A stretch of DNA of 64,000 nt from positions 1,550,001-1,614,000 of the forward strand of contig CAVVJF010000009.1 of NCBI GenBank assembly GCA_963748485.1, written 5' to 3'. The stretch is from DASRWT01 sp963748485 (lineage in GTDB: Bacteria > Methylomirabilota > Methylomirabilia > Rokubacteriales > CSP1-6). The translations under genes were made by a program, and so were the position numbers. Below the pieces are notes generated by a model. It was not told the DNA's origin. It made no database searches and saw only the letters and a list, made by a program, of their open reading frames with translations. The first letter of the stretch is position 1. The number at the start of each line of letters is the position of its first letter. Shown here in pieces: positions 43,095-51,010 of the stretch.

Positions 43095-43691
43095 GTGAAA
43101 CCCGTCCAAACCGGAGAAGGCGTCTACGCGGCGACCGAGCTGGCACACGTCGATGGCGACGGCGGCCGAGGCGACGTGCCGCGCGTCTCCGTCAACGGCG
43201 TCACGCACGACCTGCCCCTCGATCCCCGCGTCACGCTGCTGGACTTCCTGCGCGAAGGCCTCGGCCTGACCGGCACGAAGGTCGGCTGCGATCATGGCCA
43301 GTGCGGAGCATGCACCGTGCTCGTCAACGGCCGCCGCATCAACTCCTGTCTGACCCTCGCCGTCGCGCACGCGGGTGATGAGGTGACGACGGTCGAGGGC
43401 CTGGCGCTCGCGGACGGCACGCTCCATCCGGTGCAGGCGGCCTTCGTGGCGCATGACGGCTTTCAGTGCGGCTACTGCACGCCGGGGCAGATCTGCGCCG
43501 CGGTGGCCCTTCTGTCGGAGGCGGCGGCGGGCGAGCCGAGCGCGGCGACCCCCGACATCCGAAGCAACGCCCCCATCCGCCTGACCGACGAGGAGATCCG
43601 TGAGCGCCTGAGCGGCAACCTCTGCCGCTGCGGGGCGTACCCGAACATCGTGGCCGCCGTGCGCGCGGCGGTTCCGGACCGGTACCGGTGA
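43095..43691 (+). CDS. molybdenum hydroxylase, [2Fe-2S] subunit (PaoA/YagT-like)
   Basis: 198 residues. Two iron-sulfur cluster sites: the plant-type ferredoxin motif CDHGQCGAC with a later C in SCL (about 66-90), and the second site CGYC and CRCG (about 125-180). This is the small subunit of xanthine oxidase-family enzymes. The GTG at 43095 has AGGTG 5 bases away. Unlike PaoA of E. coli no Tat signal is visible, so it may be cytoplasmic. The stop overlaps the start of the FAD subunit gene (GTGA). Confidence 0.92.
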   Translation: MKPVQTGEGVYAATELAHVDGDGGRGDVPRVSVNGVTHDLPLDPRVTLLDFLREGLGLTGTKVGCDHGQCGACTVLVNGRRINSCLTLAVAHAGDEVTTVEGLALADGTLHPVQAAFVAHDGFQCGYCTPGQICAAVALLSEAAAGEPSAATPDIRSNAPIRLTDEEIRERLSGNLCRCGAYPNIVAAVRAAVPDRYR

Positions 43692-44677
43692 AGCCCTTCG
43701 GCTACGCGCGCGCGGCGGACGTCGGCGGCGCGGTAGCGGCCCTTCGCGAGGGCCGCGGCGTCCGCTTGCTCGCGGGCGGCACAAATCTGCTGGACCTCAT
43801 GAAGACCGGGGTGGAGGCACCCACGCGCCTCGTCGATGTGAGCCGGCTGCCGCTCGCCCAGATCGCCGAGCACGCGGGCGGCGTCCGCATCGGCGCCCTC
43901 GCGCGCAACAGCGACGTGGCGAGTCACCCCCTGATACGGCGGCGCTACCCCGTGCTCGCGGAGGCCCTGCTCGCGGGCGCCTCGCCCCAGCTGCGCAACA
44001 TGGCCACGGTGGGTGGCAACCTCATGCAGCGCACGCGCTGCTACTACTTCACCGACCCGACGTTCGCCGAGTGCAACAAGCGGCGTCCCGGCTCGGGGTG
44101 CGCCGCCCGCGAGGGGCGGGCGCGGATCCACGCCATTCTGGGCGCCAGCGAGCACTGCATCGCCACGCACCCGAGCGACATGGCGGTGGCGCTCGCCGCG
44201 CTCGACGCGGTGGTGGAAGTGACGGGGCCCGCGGGCGCCCGCGAGATCCCCCTGACGGACTTCCATCGCCTGCCCGGCACGACGCCTGAGGTGGAGACGG
44301 AGCTACGGGGCGACGAGCTGATCACGGCGGTGGTACTGCCGCCCCTGCCCTTCGCCTGGCGCTCGCACTATCTCAAGGTGCGCGATCGCGAGTCCTACGC
44401 CTTCGCGCTCGTGTCGGTGGCCGCCGCCCTGGATCTCGACCGCGACGGCGCCATCCGGCGGGCCTGCCTCGCCCTGGGCGGCGTGGCGCACAAGCCGTGG
44501 CGGGTCGCGGCGGCGGAGCGCGCCCTCGTGGGACAGCGGCCCGACGCCGACGCGTTCACGACGGCGGCCGCCGCGCTGCTCGAGGGCGCCCGGCCCTATC
44601 GCGATAACGCCTTCAAGGTGCCGCTGGCGCGGCGCGCGGTGGTGCGCGCGCTGACCATCACGGCCGCGCTCAGCTGA
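43688..44677 (+). CDS. molybdenum hydroxylase, FAD subunit with [4Fe-4S] site (PaoB/YagS-like)
   Basis: 329 residues of the FAD_binding_5 family. The FAD motifs LLAGGTNLLDLMKT and the NMATVGGNLMQRTRC are present. The insert with CYYF, CNKR and GSGCAA supplies cysteines that in PaoB hold an extra [4Fe-4S] cluster. This insertion distinguishes the PaoABC-type and related enzymes from plain xanthine dehydrogenases. The GTG start overlaps the preceding stop, and the catalytic subunit gene starts 7 bases after its stop. Confidence 0.9.
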   Translation: MKPFGYARAADVGGAVAALREGRGVRLLAGGTNLLDLMKTGVEAPTRLVDVSRLPLAQIAEHAGGVRIGALARNSDVASHPLIRRRYPVLAEALLAGASPQLRNMATVGGNLMQRTRCYYFTDPTFAECNKRRPGSGCAAREGRARIHAILGASEHCIATHPSDMAVALAALDAVVEVTGPAGAREIPLTDFHRLPGTTPEVETELRGDELITAVVLPPLPFAWRSHYLKVRDRESYAFALVSVAAALDLDRDGAIRRACLALGGVAHKPWRVAAAERALVGQRPDADAFTTAAAALLEGARPYRDNAFKVPLARRAVVRALTITAALS

Positions 44678-44684
44678 GGCGACG

Positions 44685-46823
44685 ATGCCCGACTCCGTGG
44701 GGCAGCCGCTCGATCGCGTGGACGGGCGCGCCAAGGTGACCGGCGCCGCCGTCTACACCGCCAACCGCACGCTCCCGGGACTGGCCCACGGCGTGATCGT
44801 CCCGAGCGCCATCGCGCATGGCCACGTCGTCGCGATCGATTCGCGCGAGGCGGAGCGCGTCACCGGCGTGCTGCTCGTGCTCACCCACGCCAATGCCGGT
44901 CGCCTCCCCGGCGGCGTGGGCAGGGACCGCGATGGCAATCACGCGATCCTCGCGCTCCAGGATCGCGTGATCCGCTACGCGAATCAGCCGATCGCGGTGG
45001 TGGTGGCGGAGACCCTCGAGCAGGCGCGCGAGGGAGCGGGCCGCCTCATCATCCGCTATGCCGAGAAGGCGCCCGTGACCGGACTCGAGCGCGCCGGCGC
45101 GCGATCCCTCCGACCCAAGGAGGTGTCGGAGGAGGAGCCCGACACGAGCCGAGGCAACGTGAGGGCCGCGCTCGCGAACGCCGACACGTGGATCGAGGAA
45201 ACGTACACGACGGCGATGGCCGCCCACAACCCGATGGAGCCGCATGCCACCGTGGCCTCCTGGGACGAGGGCGGCCTGACGCTCTACGACACCACGCAGG
45301 GCCTCTTCGATTGTCAGGCGCGCGTGGCGCGGATCTTCGGGCTCCGCAAGCAGGCGGTGCGCGTAGTCTCGACCTACCTGGGCGGCGGCTTCGGCAGCAA
45401 GGGGCCGGTGTGGTCTCACGTCGTCCTGGCCGCCATGGCCGCGAAACAGCTGGGGCGGCCGGTGAAGCTCGTGCTCGCGCGGCCGCAGATGTTCGGGCCG
45501 GTCGGCTGGCGGTCGCGGACGAGGCAGACGGTGGCTCTGGGCGCCACCCCGGACGGCGCTCTCACCGTCTTGCGACACGCGAGCCTCGCCGAGACGTCCA
45601 CCTTCGACGACTACATGGAGGCCTGCGGCCTGGCGGCCCGGACGCTCTACGCCGCCCCCGCCCGGGCGACCAGCCACCGCTTCGTGCGTTCGAATATCGG
45701 GACGCCGTCCTACATGCGCGCGCCCGGCTGGGCGCCGGGCACCTTCGCGCTGGAATGCGCCATGGACGAGCTCGCCGAGGCATTGCGCATGGACCCCCTC
45801 GCGCTGCGACTGCGGAACCTGGCCGCGCGGCATCCTCGGACGCGCCGGCCTTGGTCGAGCGACGCCCTCCGGGCGTGCTATCAGATGGGGGCCGCGCGCT
45901 TCGGCTGGCAGCGCCGGACGCCTGAGCCCGGCCGCTGGCGCCAGGGGCACTGGCGGATCGGCTGGGGCGTGGCCACGTCCGTCTACCCCGTGCACTACAG
46001 TCCCGCGTCGGCGCGGGCCCGACTGCACGCGGACGGCCGCCTCCTCGTCGAGACCGGTAGCCAGGACATCGGCACCGGGACCTACACGATCCTCACGCAG
46101 ATCGCAGCCGATGCCCTCGGATTACAGCCCGCAGACGTGGCGGTGCGGCTCGGAGATACACGCTATCCGGAGACCCCCATGTCGGGCGGGTCGCAGACGG
46201 CGGTGAGCGCGGGCACGGCCGTGCAGAAGGCCGTGCTCGCGCTGCGGCGGAAGCTCGTGCAGCTGGCGGTGGCCGACCCAGCGGGACCTCTCCATCGGGA
46301 GAGGCTCGCGGCCGTGCTGGCGCGGCAGCGGCGCGCCCACGTCGAGGCGCTCGCGCATGCCGAGCCCGGCCAGGGCACGCCGCGCTACGCCGCGTATGCC
46401 TTCGGGGCCCAGTTCGCCGAGGTCCTGGTGGATACCGACCTCGGCCGCGTCCGCGTGAAGCGCATGGTGGGTGTGTTCGACATCGGCCGGGTGCTCAACG
46501 CGAAGACCGCCCGCAGTCAGCTGATGGGCGGCATGGTGTGGGGCATCGGCATGGCGCTGCACGAGCGGACAGAGATCGATGAGCGGCTCGGCCGGGTGGT
46601 CAACGGCAACCTCGCCGAGTACCACGTGCCCGTCCAGGCCGACGTGCCCGAGATCGACGTGTCCTGGATCGGGACCCCCGACGAGCGCGCCAATCCCCTC
46701 GGCGCCAAGGGGATCGGCGAGCTCGGGATCACGGGGGTGGCCGCCGCCATCGCCAACGCCGTGTTCCACGCGACCGGCCGCCGCGTCCGCGAGCTGCCGA
46801 TCACGCTCGACCGGCTGCTCTAG
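44685..46823 (+). CDS. molybdenum hydroxylase, molybdopterin subunit (PaoC/YagR-like)
   Basis: 712 residues, somewhat shorter than most (about 730-780). Recognisable are GQPLDRVDGRAKVTGAAVYT, NPMEPHATVASW, the GGGFGSK motif for the cofactor, and near the C-terminus ANPLGAKGIGELGITGVAAAIANAV, which contains the catalytic glutamate (GxGE). With the two genes before it, it forms a complete aldehyde oxidoreductase-type enzyme. Neither a PaoD/XdhC maturation factor nor Moco synthesis genes are adjacent. The substrate cannot be told. The stop overlaps that of the convergent CBS gene. Confidence 0.93.
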   Translation: MPDSVGQPLDRVDGRAKVTGAAVYTANRTLPGLAHGVIVPSAIAHGHVVAIDSREAERVTGVLLVLTHANAGRLPGGVGRDRDGNHAILALQDRVIRYANQPIAVVVAETLEQAREGAGRLIIRYAEKAPVTGLERAGARSLRPKEVSEEEPDTSRGNVRAALANADTWIEETYTTAMAAHNPMEPHATVASWDEGGLTLYDTTQGLFDCQARVARIFGLRKQAVRVVSTYLGGGFGSKGPVWSHVVLAAMAAKQLGRPVKLVLARPQMFGPVGWRSRTRQTVALGATPDGALTVLRHASLAETSTFDDYMEACGLAARTLYAAPARATSHRFVRSNIGTPSYMRAPGWAPGTFALECAMDELAEALRMDPLALRLRNLAARHPRTRRPWSSDALRACYQMGAARFGWQRRTPEPGRWRQGHWRIGWGVATSVYPVHYSPASARARLHADGRLLVETGSQDIGTGTYTILTQIAADALGLQPADVAVRLGDTRYPETPMSGGSQTAVSAGTAVQKAVLALRRKLVQLAVADPAGPLHRERLAAVLARQRRAHVEALAHAEPGQGTPRYAAYAFGAQFAEVLVDTDLGRVRVKRMVGVFDIGRVLNAKTARSQLMGGMVWGIGMALHERTEIDERLGRVVNGNLAEYHVPVQADVPEIDVSWIGTPDERANPLGAKGIGELGITGVAAAIANAVFHATGRRVRELPITLDRLL

Positions 46824-47254
46824 TCGTTGGGGGGCGCGGCGCTGATTTCGCCCAGCGCCGACTCGGGATTCCGTTCCAGCGCGAGATCGCCCAGCGAGAC
46901 GATGCCCACCGGGCGCCCGCGCTCCACCACCGGCAGTCGGCGGATCGAGCGCTCGCGCATCAGGGCCACCGCCTCGTCGATGGTCTCGTTGGGGCTGATG
47001 GTGGTGAGCTCCTGGCTGGCCACCTCGCCCACCGGCGTGTCGACCGGCCATCCCTCCGCGACCGCCCGCACGACGATGTCGCGATCGGTGAGGATGCCGG
47101 TGATCTGGCCACCGTTCAAGACCACCACGTTGCCGATGCCGGCATCGCGCATCCGGCGCGCCGCCTGCTCGATGGTCATGGTGGGGGTCACCGTGATGGG
47201 CTCTGGGGTCATGACGTCTCGAATCAATTCGCCTCCGCCTCGCTGCAGACTCAT
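46820..47254 (-). CDS. CBS-domain protein
   Basis: 144 residues from the ATG at 47254. Two CBS domains fill it: the first (about 10-70) contains MTPEPITVTPTMTIEQAARRM and GILTDRDIVVR, the second (about 75-135) TISPNETIDEAVALMRERSI and GIVSLGDLAL. Stand-alone CBS pairs sense adenine nucleotides and are common in such genomes; the partner is unknown. The ATG has few ribosome-binding features. The open frame upstream (to 47344) is not conserved sequence. Convergent with the molybdenum hydroxylase operon. Confidence 0.92.
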   Translation of the reverse strand: MSLQRGGGELIRDVMTPEPITVTPTMTIEQAARRMRDAGIGNVVVLNGGQITGILTDRDIVVRAVAEGWPVDTPVGEVASQELTTISPNETIDEAVALMRERSIRRLPVVERGRPVGIVSLGDLALERNPESALGEISAAPPND

Positions 47255-47451
47255 GGCTACGCCTCCGTCAGGGGGTTTCGTGTCGTCGCTCGGCCATCTG
47301 GACGGTTGATCGCAAGCGACATGCCATGGATACGCGCCCTGCATGGTTCCCGCGTGGGCAGGGGAGGAGCGTTTCTAGCGATCGAAAGGGCGAGAGGGGG
47401 CGGGGGGCGGGGTTCTTCCGACCGGGTAGATCTGGCGTTACCGCACGGGGG

Positions 47452-48189
47452 CTACAGGTACCGGGTGGGCCAGTTGATCGTGCGCCACATGTGCGCGGAG
47501 GGGCTGGCGTCGAAGCCCAGCCCTTCCTTCGGCTGCTTGAAGTGCCGGCCGACGATGTCGGTGAACTCCTCCATTTGCACGGTGACGTTCGGATCGAACG
47601 CGTAGAGGTCGTTCACGGTGATGAGCCGCGACGTCATGTACCACTTGTGCTCGCGCGCCGTCCGGTAGGCCCGCTCGATATGCGGCTCAGGCCGGTAGTC
47701 CTCGCCGAAGAGGGTCTTGTAGAGCTCGGGGTACTGGTAGCCCACCGACTCGTCGGGGTAGAAGCGCAGCGCCTGGTGATAGCGGATGGCCCAGGAGATC
47801 TCTTCGTCCACGTAAGGCTCCACCAGCTGGGCGGCCCAGTAGCCGTGGTCGCTCCGGATGAAGCCGGTGATGGCGAGGTCGTGGAGGAAGCACGCGACGA
47901 CGACCTTCTCGGGGGCGCCGGACTTGAGCGCCAGACGCGCGCTCTGGAGCATGTGCATGGAGGGCCCGAAGCGCAGCCGGTAGAAGTCGAACAGCGTCGG
48001 CTTGTCCGGCATCTTCGCCAGCCGGTTGTCGTGCCCCATCAGGAAGAGCCGGCCCTTGGCGTCGGGCCGCGGGTTCGGCTCCCGGGGATCGCGCTCGCCC
48101 GACGTGTAGATCACCGACTTCACGGCGATCCTGTCCAACTCCTGGCTGAGGGCGTGCTCGGCGGCTTCCGCGCGCTGGAGTGTCGTCAT
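47452..48189 (-). CDS. HD-domain protein
   Basis: 245 residues. The HD metal-binding pattern is recognisable: MHMLQSARLAL (first His), ACFLHDLAITG (His-Asp pair), HGYWAAQLVEP and IRYHQALRFYPD (further His). This fits an HD phosphohydrolase fold but not the HD-GYP class. The C-terminus (RHFKQPKEGLGFDASPSAHMW) is conserved-looking but not recognised. The substrate is unknown; these proteins often act on nucleotides or inositol-like molecules. It starts 79 bases before the divergent cinA-like gene. Start ATG 48189 is preceded by a G-rich stretch. Confidence 0.82.
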   Translation of the reverse strand: MTTLQRAEAAEHALSQELDRIAVKSVIYTSGERDPREPNPRPDAKGRLFLMGHDNRLAKMPDKPTLFDFYRLRFGPSMHMLQSARLALKSGAPEKVVVACFLHDLAITGFIRSDHGYWAAQLVEPYVDEEISWAIRYHQALRFYPDESVGYQYPELYKTLFGEDYRPEPHIERAYRTAREHKWYMTSRLITVNDLYAFDPNVTVQMEEFTDIVGRHFKQPKEGLGFDASPSAHMWRTINWPTRYL

Positions 48190-48238
48190 GCGCCCATCAT
48201 CCGCCCCCCCTCCGCCGCATGTCAAGATTGCTCCGGTG

Positions 48239-48268
48239 TATGATCCCCCGGGGGCAAAGCCCCGGGGG
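48239..48268 (+). promoter_or_regulatory. -10-like hexamer and GC hairpin in front of the CinA-like gene
   Basis: TATGAT (48239-48244) is followed directly by a perfect 9-bp hairpin: CCCCCGGGG (48245-48253) and CCCCGGGGG (48260-48268) around GCAAAG. The hairpin ends 5 bases before the ATG at 48274, so it would cover the translation start region of a transcript that begins near 48250. Confidence 0.45.
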
Positions 48269-48273
48269 TGACC

Positions 48274-49542
48274 ATGAGAGTGGAGATCATCTGCACGGGC
48301 GACGAGGTGCTGACGGGCAAGATCGTCAACACCAACTTCGCCTATATGAGCCAGAAGCTCGAGGACGTGGGCCTTTCGGTGGCCTGGGAGACCACGGTGG
48401 GCGACGACCGGGAGAGTCTGGCCAAGGCCTTTCTCCTCGCCGCCGAGCGGGCGGACGCCGTCATCGTCAACGGCGGGCTCGGCCCCACCGTGGACGACCT
48501 CTCCCAGGAGATCGCCGCCCAGGCCGCGGGCGTCCCCCTCGTGCTGAACGAGGAATGGCTGGTCAAGATGCAGGACTTCTTCAAGAAGCGCAGCCGCACC
48601 ATGCCGCCCAACAACACGAAGCAGGCCATGCTCCCGGCCACCGCCGAGATCCTCGACAACCCCATCGGCACCGCGTGCGGCTTCGCGCTGGACATCGGCA
48701 AGGCGCGCTTCTTCTTCACGCCGGGCGTCCCGCGCGAGCTCCGGCGCATGCTCGAGGAGCAGATCGTCCCCCGCCTCCTCGCCCGGAGCGGCGCGCCGAC
48801 GACCATCGTCCTCAAGCGCTTTCACTCCTACGGCCTCGGCGAGTCGCACGTGGACAGCCTGCTCGCCGGGGTGGACGCCCTCGTCCCCGACGGCAGCCTC
48901 AAGCTCGGCTTCCGCGCCCACTACCCGCAGCTCGAGACCAAGCTCACCGTGCGCGGCGCCGACATGGCCGACGTGCGTCGCAAGCTGGAGCCGGTGGAGA
49001 AGGAGATCCGCAAGCGCCTCGGCAACTTCATCCTCGCCGAGGACGACAAGACGATGGAGAGCGTGATCCTTGAAGCGCTCGCCGCCTGCGGCGGTACGCT
49101 GGCGCTGGTGGAGACGTTCACCGGCGGCCTCATCGCCGCGCGGCTCGCTCCGCACCTCGGCGGCGAGAAGATCGTCACGCGCGGCATCGTGTCGCGCGAT
49201 CTCGGCCAGGTGCAGGCCGCGGTAGGGCTCGCCGGCCCCGCGCCCGCCGAGATCACCCCGGCCCTCGCTGAAGAGGTCGCGGCGGCGGCCCGGCGCCTCT
49301 GTGGCGCCACGCATGCCCTCGCCGTGCTCGTGGACCTCGACGACGGCCCCGATCGCATCGAGTTCGGCGGCACCATCAACCTCGCGATCGCCACCGCGGA
49401 CGGCGCCGAGTCGCGCCGCAGCCGCATCCTCGGCGGGCGCGAATGGGTCCGCCTCGGCGCCACCGAGCTCGGCATGGATTGCCTGCGGCGGCACCTGCAG
49501 GGCTTGCCGGTGGTGGAGCGCATCGACTTCGAGAAGACATGA
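48274..49542 (+). CDS. cinA: CinA-like protein (molybdopterin-binding domain plus C-terminal amidase-like domain)
   Basis: 422 residues from the ATG at 48274 (GTG at 48268 is an alternative). The N-terminal MoCF_biosynth domain (about 1-170) has EIICTGDEVLTGKIVNTN, VNGGLGPTVDD and TPGVPRELRRML. The C-terminal CinA domain (about 255-420) has LVETFTGGLIAARLAP, equivalent to the NMN-deamidase region, although the start of that motif (usually AESCTGG) reads VETFTGG, so the catalytic Ser appears replaced. CinA proteins act in NAD recycling and ADP-ribose metabolism. The gene is upstream of an amidohydrolase gene (7-base gap). Confidence 0.88.
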   Translation: MRVEIICTGDEVLTGKIVNTNFAYMSQKLEDVGLSVAWETTVGDDRESLAKAFLLAAERADAVIVNGGLGPTVDDLSQEIAAQAAGVPLVLNEEWLVKMQDFFKKRSRTMPPNNTKQAMLPATAEILDNPIGTACGFALDIGKARFFFTPGVPRELRRMLEEQIVPRLLARSGAPTTIVLKRFHSYGLGESHVDSLLAGVDALVPDGSLKLGFRAHYPQLETKLTVRGADMADVRRKLEPVEKEIRKRLGNFILAEDDKTMESVILEALAACGGTLALVETFTGGLIAARLAPHLGGEKIVTRGIVSRDLGQVQAAVGLAGPAPAEITPALAEEVAAAARRLCGATHALAVLVDLDDGPDRIEFGGTINLAIATADGAESRRSRILGGREWVRLGATELGMDCLRRHLQGLPVVERIDFEKT

Positions 49543-49549
49543 GGGCGCT

Positions 49550-51007
49550 ATGAAGACGCTGATCGAGGGCGGCTGGGTGGTGGCGTGGAACGGGACCACG
49601 CACGAAGTCCACGAACGCGGCCATGTGGTGTTCGAGGGCGACCGTATCGTCCATGCCGGGGGTGCCTACACGGGTGCCGTAGACACGCGCATCGCGGCCG
49701 CGGGCAAGCTGGTGTCCCCCGGCTTCATCAACACGCACGTGCATACCGCCGGCAACGGCGGCGACTATCTCCTGCTCGACATGGCGAAGAACGACTACCG
49801 CACGTCGAATTACATGGCGTTCGCGGCGCCGCTCAAGGGCGCGATGAAGCCCCCGCCCCCTGAGGCGGTGGCCGCGCTCCGGGCTTATGTGTTCCTCCAC
49901 ACCCTCAAGCAGGGCACCACCACCGTGATCGACGTGGGCGGTCTGCGCGGCGACTGGGACGGCTACGCGCGCCTGGTGGACGATCTCGGCCTGCGCGTCT
50001 ACGCGAGCCCCCCCTTCCGTGACCGTGACACCTTCATGGACACCAAGGGCCGGCTCTACTACGACGAGGACGTGGCCGTGGGGAAGCAGCGGCTGCAGGA
50101 GGCGGTAGACTTCGTCCGCAAGTTCGACGGCAGCGCGGGCGGGCGTCTGAAGGGGCTACTCAACGCCGCCCAGGTGGAGACCTGCACGGAGGGGCTGCTG
50201 CGCGCGGGGAAGGACGCCGCCCGCGAGCTGGGCGCGCCCATCCACACTCATGCCGGCGGCAACCTCATCGAGTTCCAGCGCATCATGGAAGAGCACCGGA
50301 AGACGCCGGTGCAGTTCCTCGCCGACATCGGCTTCCTCGACGAGCAAACCCTGCTCGGCCACGCCGTCTTCACCACCGCGCATCCCTGGCCGCGCTACCC
50401 GTTCGGCGACGACCTCAAGGTCCTTGCTCAGACCGGTACCACCGTGGGGCACTGCCCGTACAAGTACGCAAAGATGGCGATGACGCTCCACTCCCTGCCC
50501 CGCTACCTCGAGGCCGGGGTCACGGTGGCGCTCGGCACCGACACCTACCCGATGGACATGGTGTCCGAGCTCCGCTGGGCGTCCATTCTCGCCAAAGTCA
50601 CCGACGCCAACTATCAGGTGGGCCTCGCGCGTGACGTGTTCAACGCGGCCACCGTCGGCGGGACCCGCTTTATCAACAGGAGTGACCTGGGCCGTCTCGC
50701 GCCCGGCGCGAAGGCCGACATCCTGCTCATCGACCTCGACCACCTGGGCGGGCCGCTCTATGCGGATCCCATCAAGGCGCTGGTGGACGCTGGCACCGGG
50801 CGCGACGTGCACACCGTGATCGTGGACGGCAAGGTGCTGGTCGAAGGCGGCCGGGTGACCCGGGTCGACGAGGAGCAGGTGCTGGCGAAGGCCCAGGCGG
50901 CTACCCGGCACTACTGGGAGCAGGTCCCCCGCTGGCGCTGGGACGGCGCGTCGGTGGATCGCATTGTTCCGTCTGCCTTCCCGATTCGCCGCGCCGGCGG
51001 CGGCTGA
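49550..51007 (+). CDS. metal-dependent amidohydrolase (chlorohydrolase/TRZ-ATZ family)
   Basis: 485 residues from the ATG at 49550. A small N-terminal beta domain (about 1-60) precedes the TIM barrel. The metal ligands are visible: NTHVHTAGN (two His), HTHAGGN, GHAVFTTAHPW and GTDTYPMDM (Asp). GRLAPGAKADILLID and VIVDGKVLVEGG close the beta domain. It would hydrolyse C-N bonds of heterocyclic or guanine-like compounds. The cinA-like gene precedes it by 7 bases. Its stop is 3 bases from the end of the convergent M81 gene. Substrate unknown. Confidence 0.9.
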   Translation: MKTLIEGGWVVAWNGTTHEVHERGHVVFEGDRIVHAGGAYTGAVDTRIAAAGKLVSPGFINTHVHTAGNGGDYLLLDMAKNDYRTSNYMAFAAPLKGAMKPPPPEAVAALRAYVFLHTLKQGTTTVIDVGGLRGDWDGYARLVDDLGLRVYASPPFRDRDTFMDTKGRLYYDEDVAVGKQRLQEAVDFVRKFDGSAGGRLKGLLNAAQVETCTEGLLRAGKDAARELGAPIHTHAGGNLIEFQRIMEEHRKTPVQFLADIGFLDEQTLLGHAVFTTAHPWPRYPFGDDLKVLAQTGTTVGHCPYKYAKMAMTLHSLPRYLEAGVTVALGTDTYPMDMVSELRWASILAKVTDANYQVGLARDVFNAATVGGTRFINRSDLGRLAPGAKADILLIDLDHLGGPLYADPIKALVDAGTGRDVHTVIVDGKVLVEGGRVTRVDEEQVLAKAQAATRHYWEQVPRWRWDGASVDRIVPSAFPIRRAGGG

Positions 51008-51010
51008 GCG

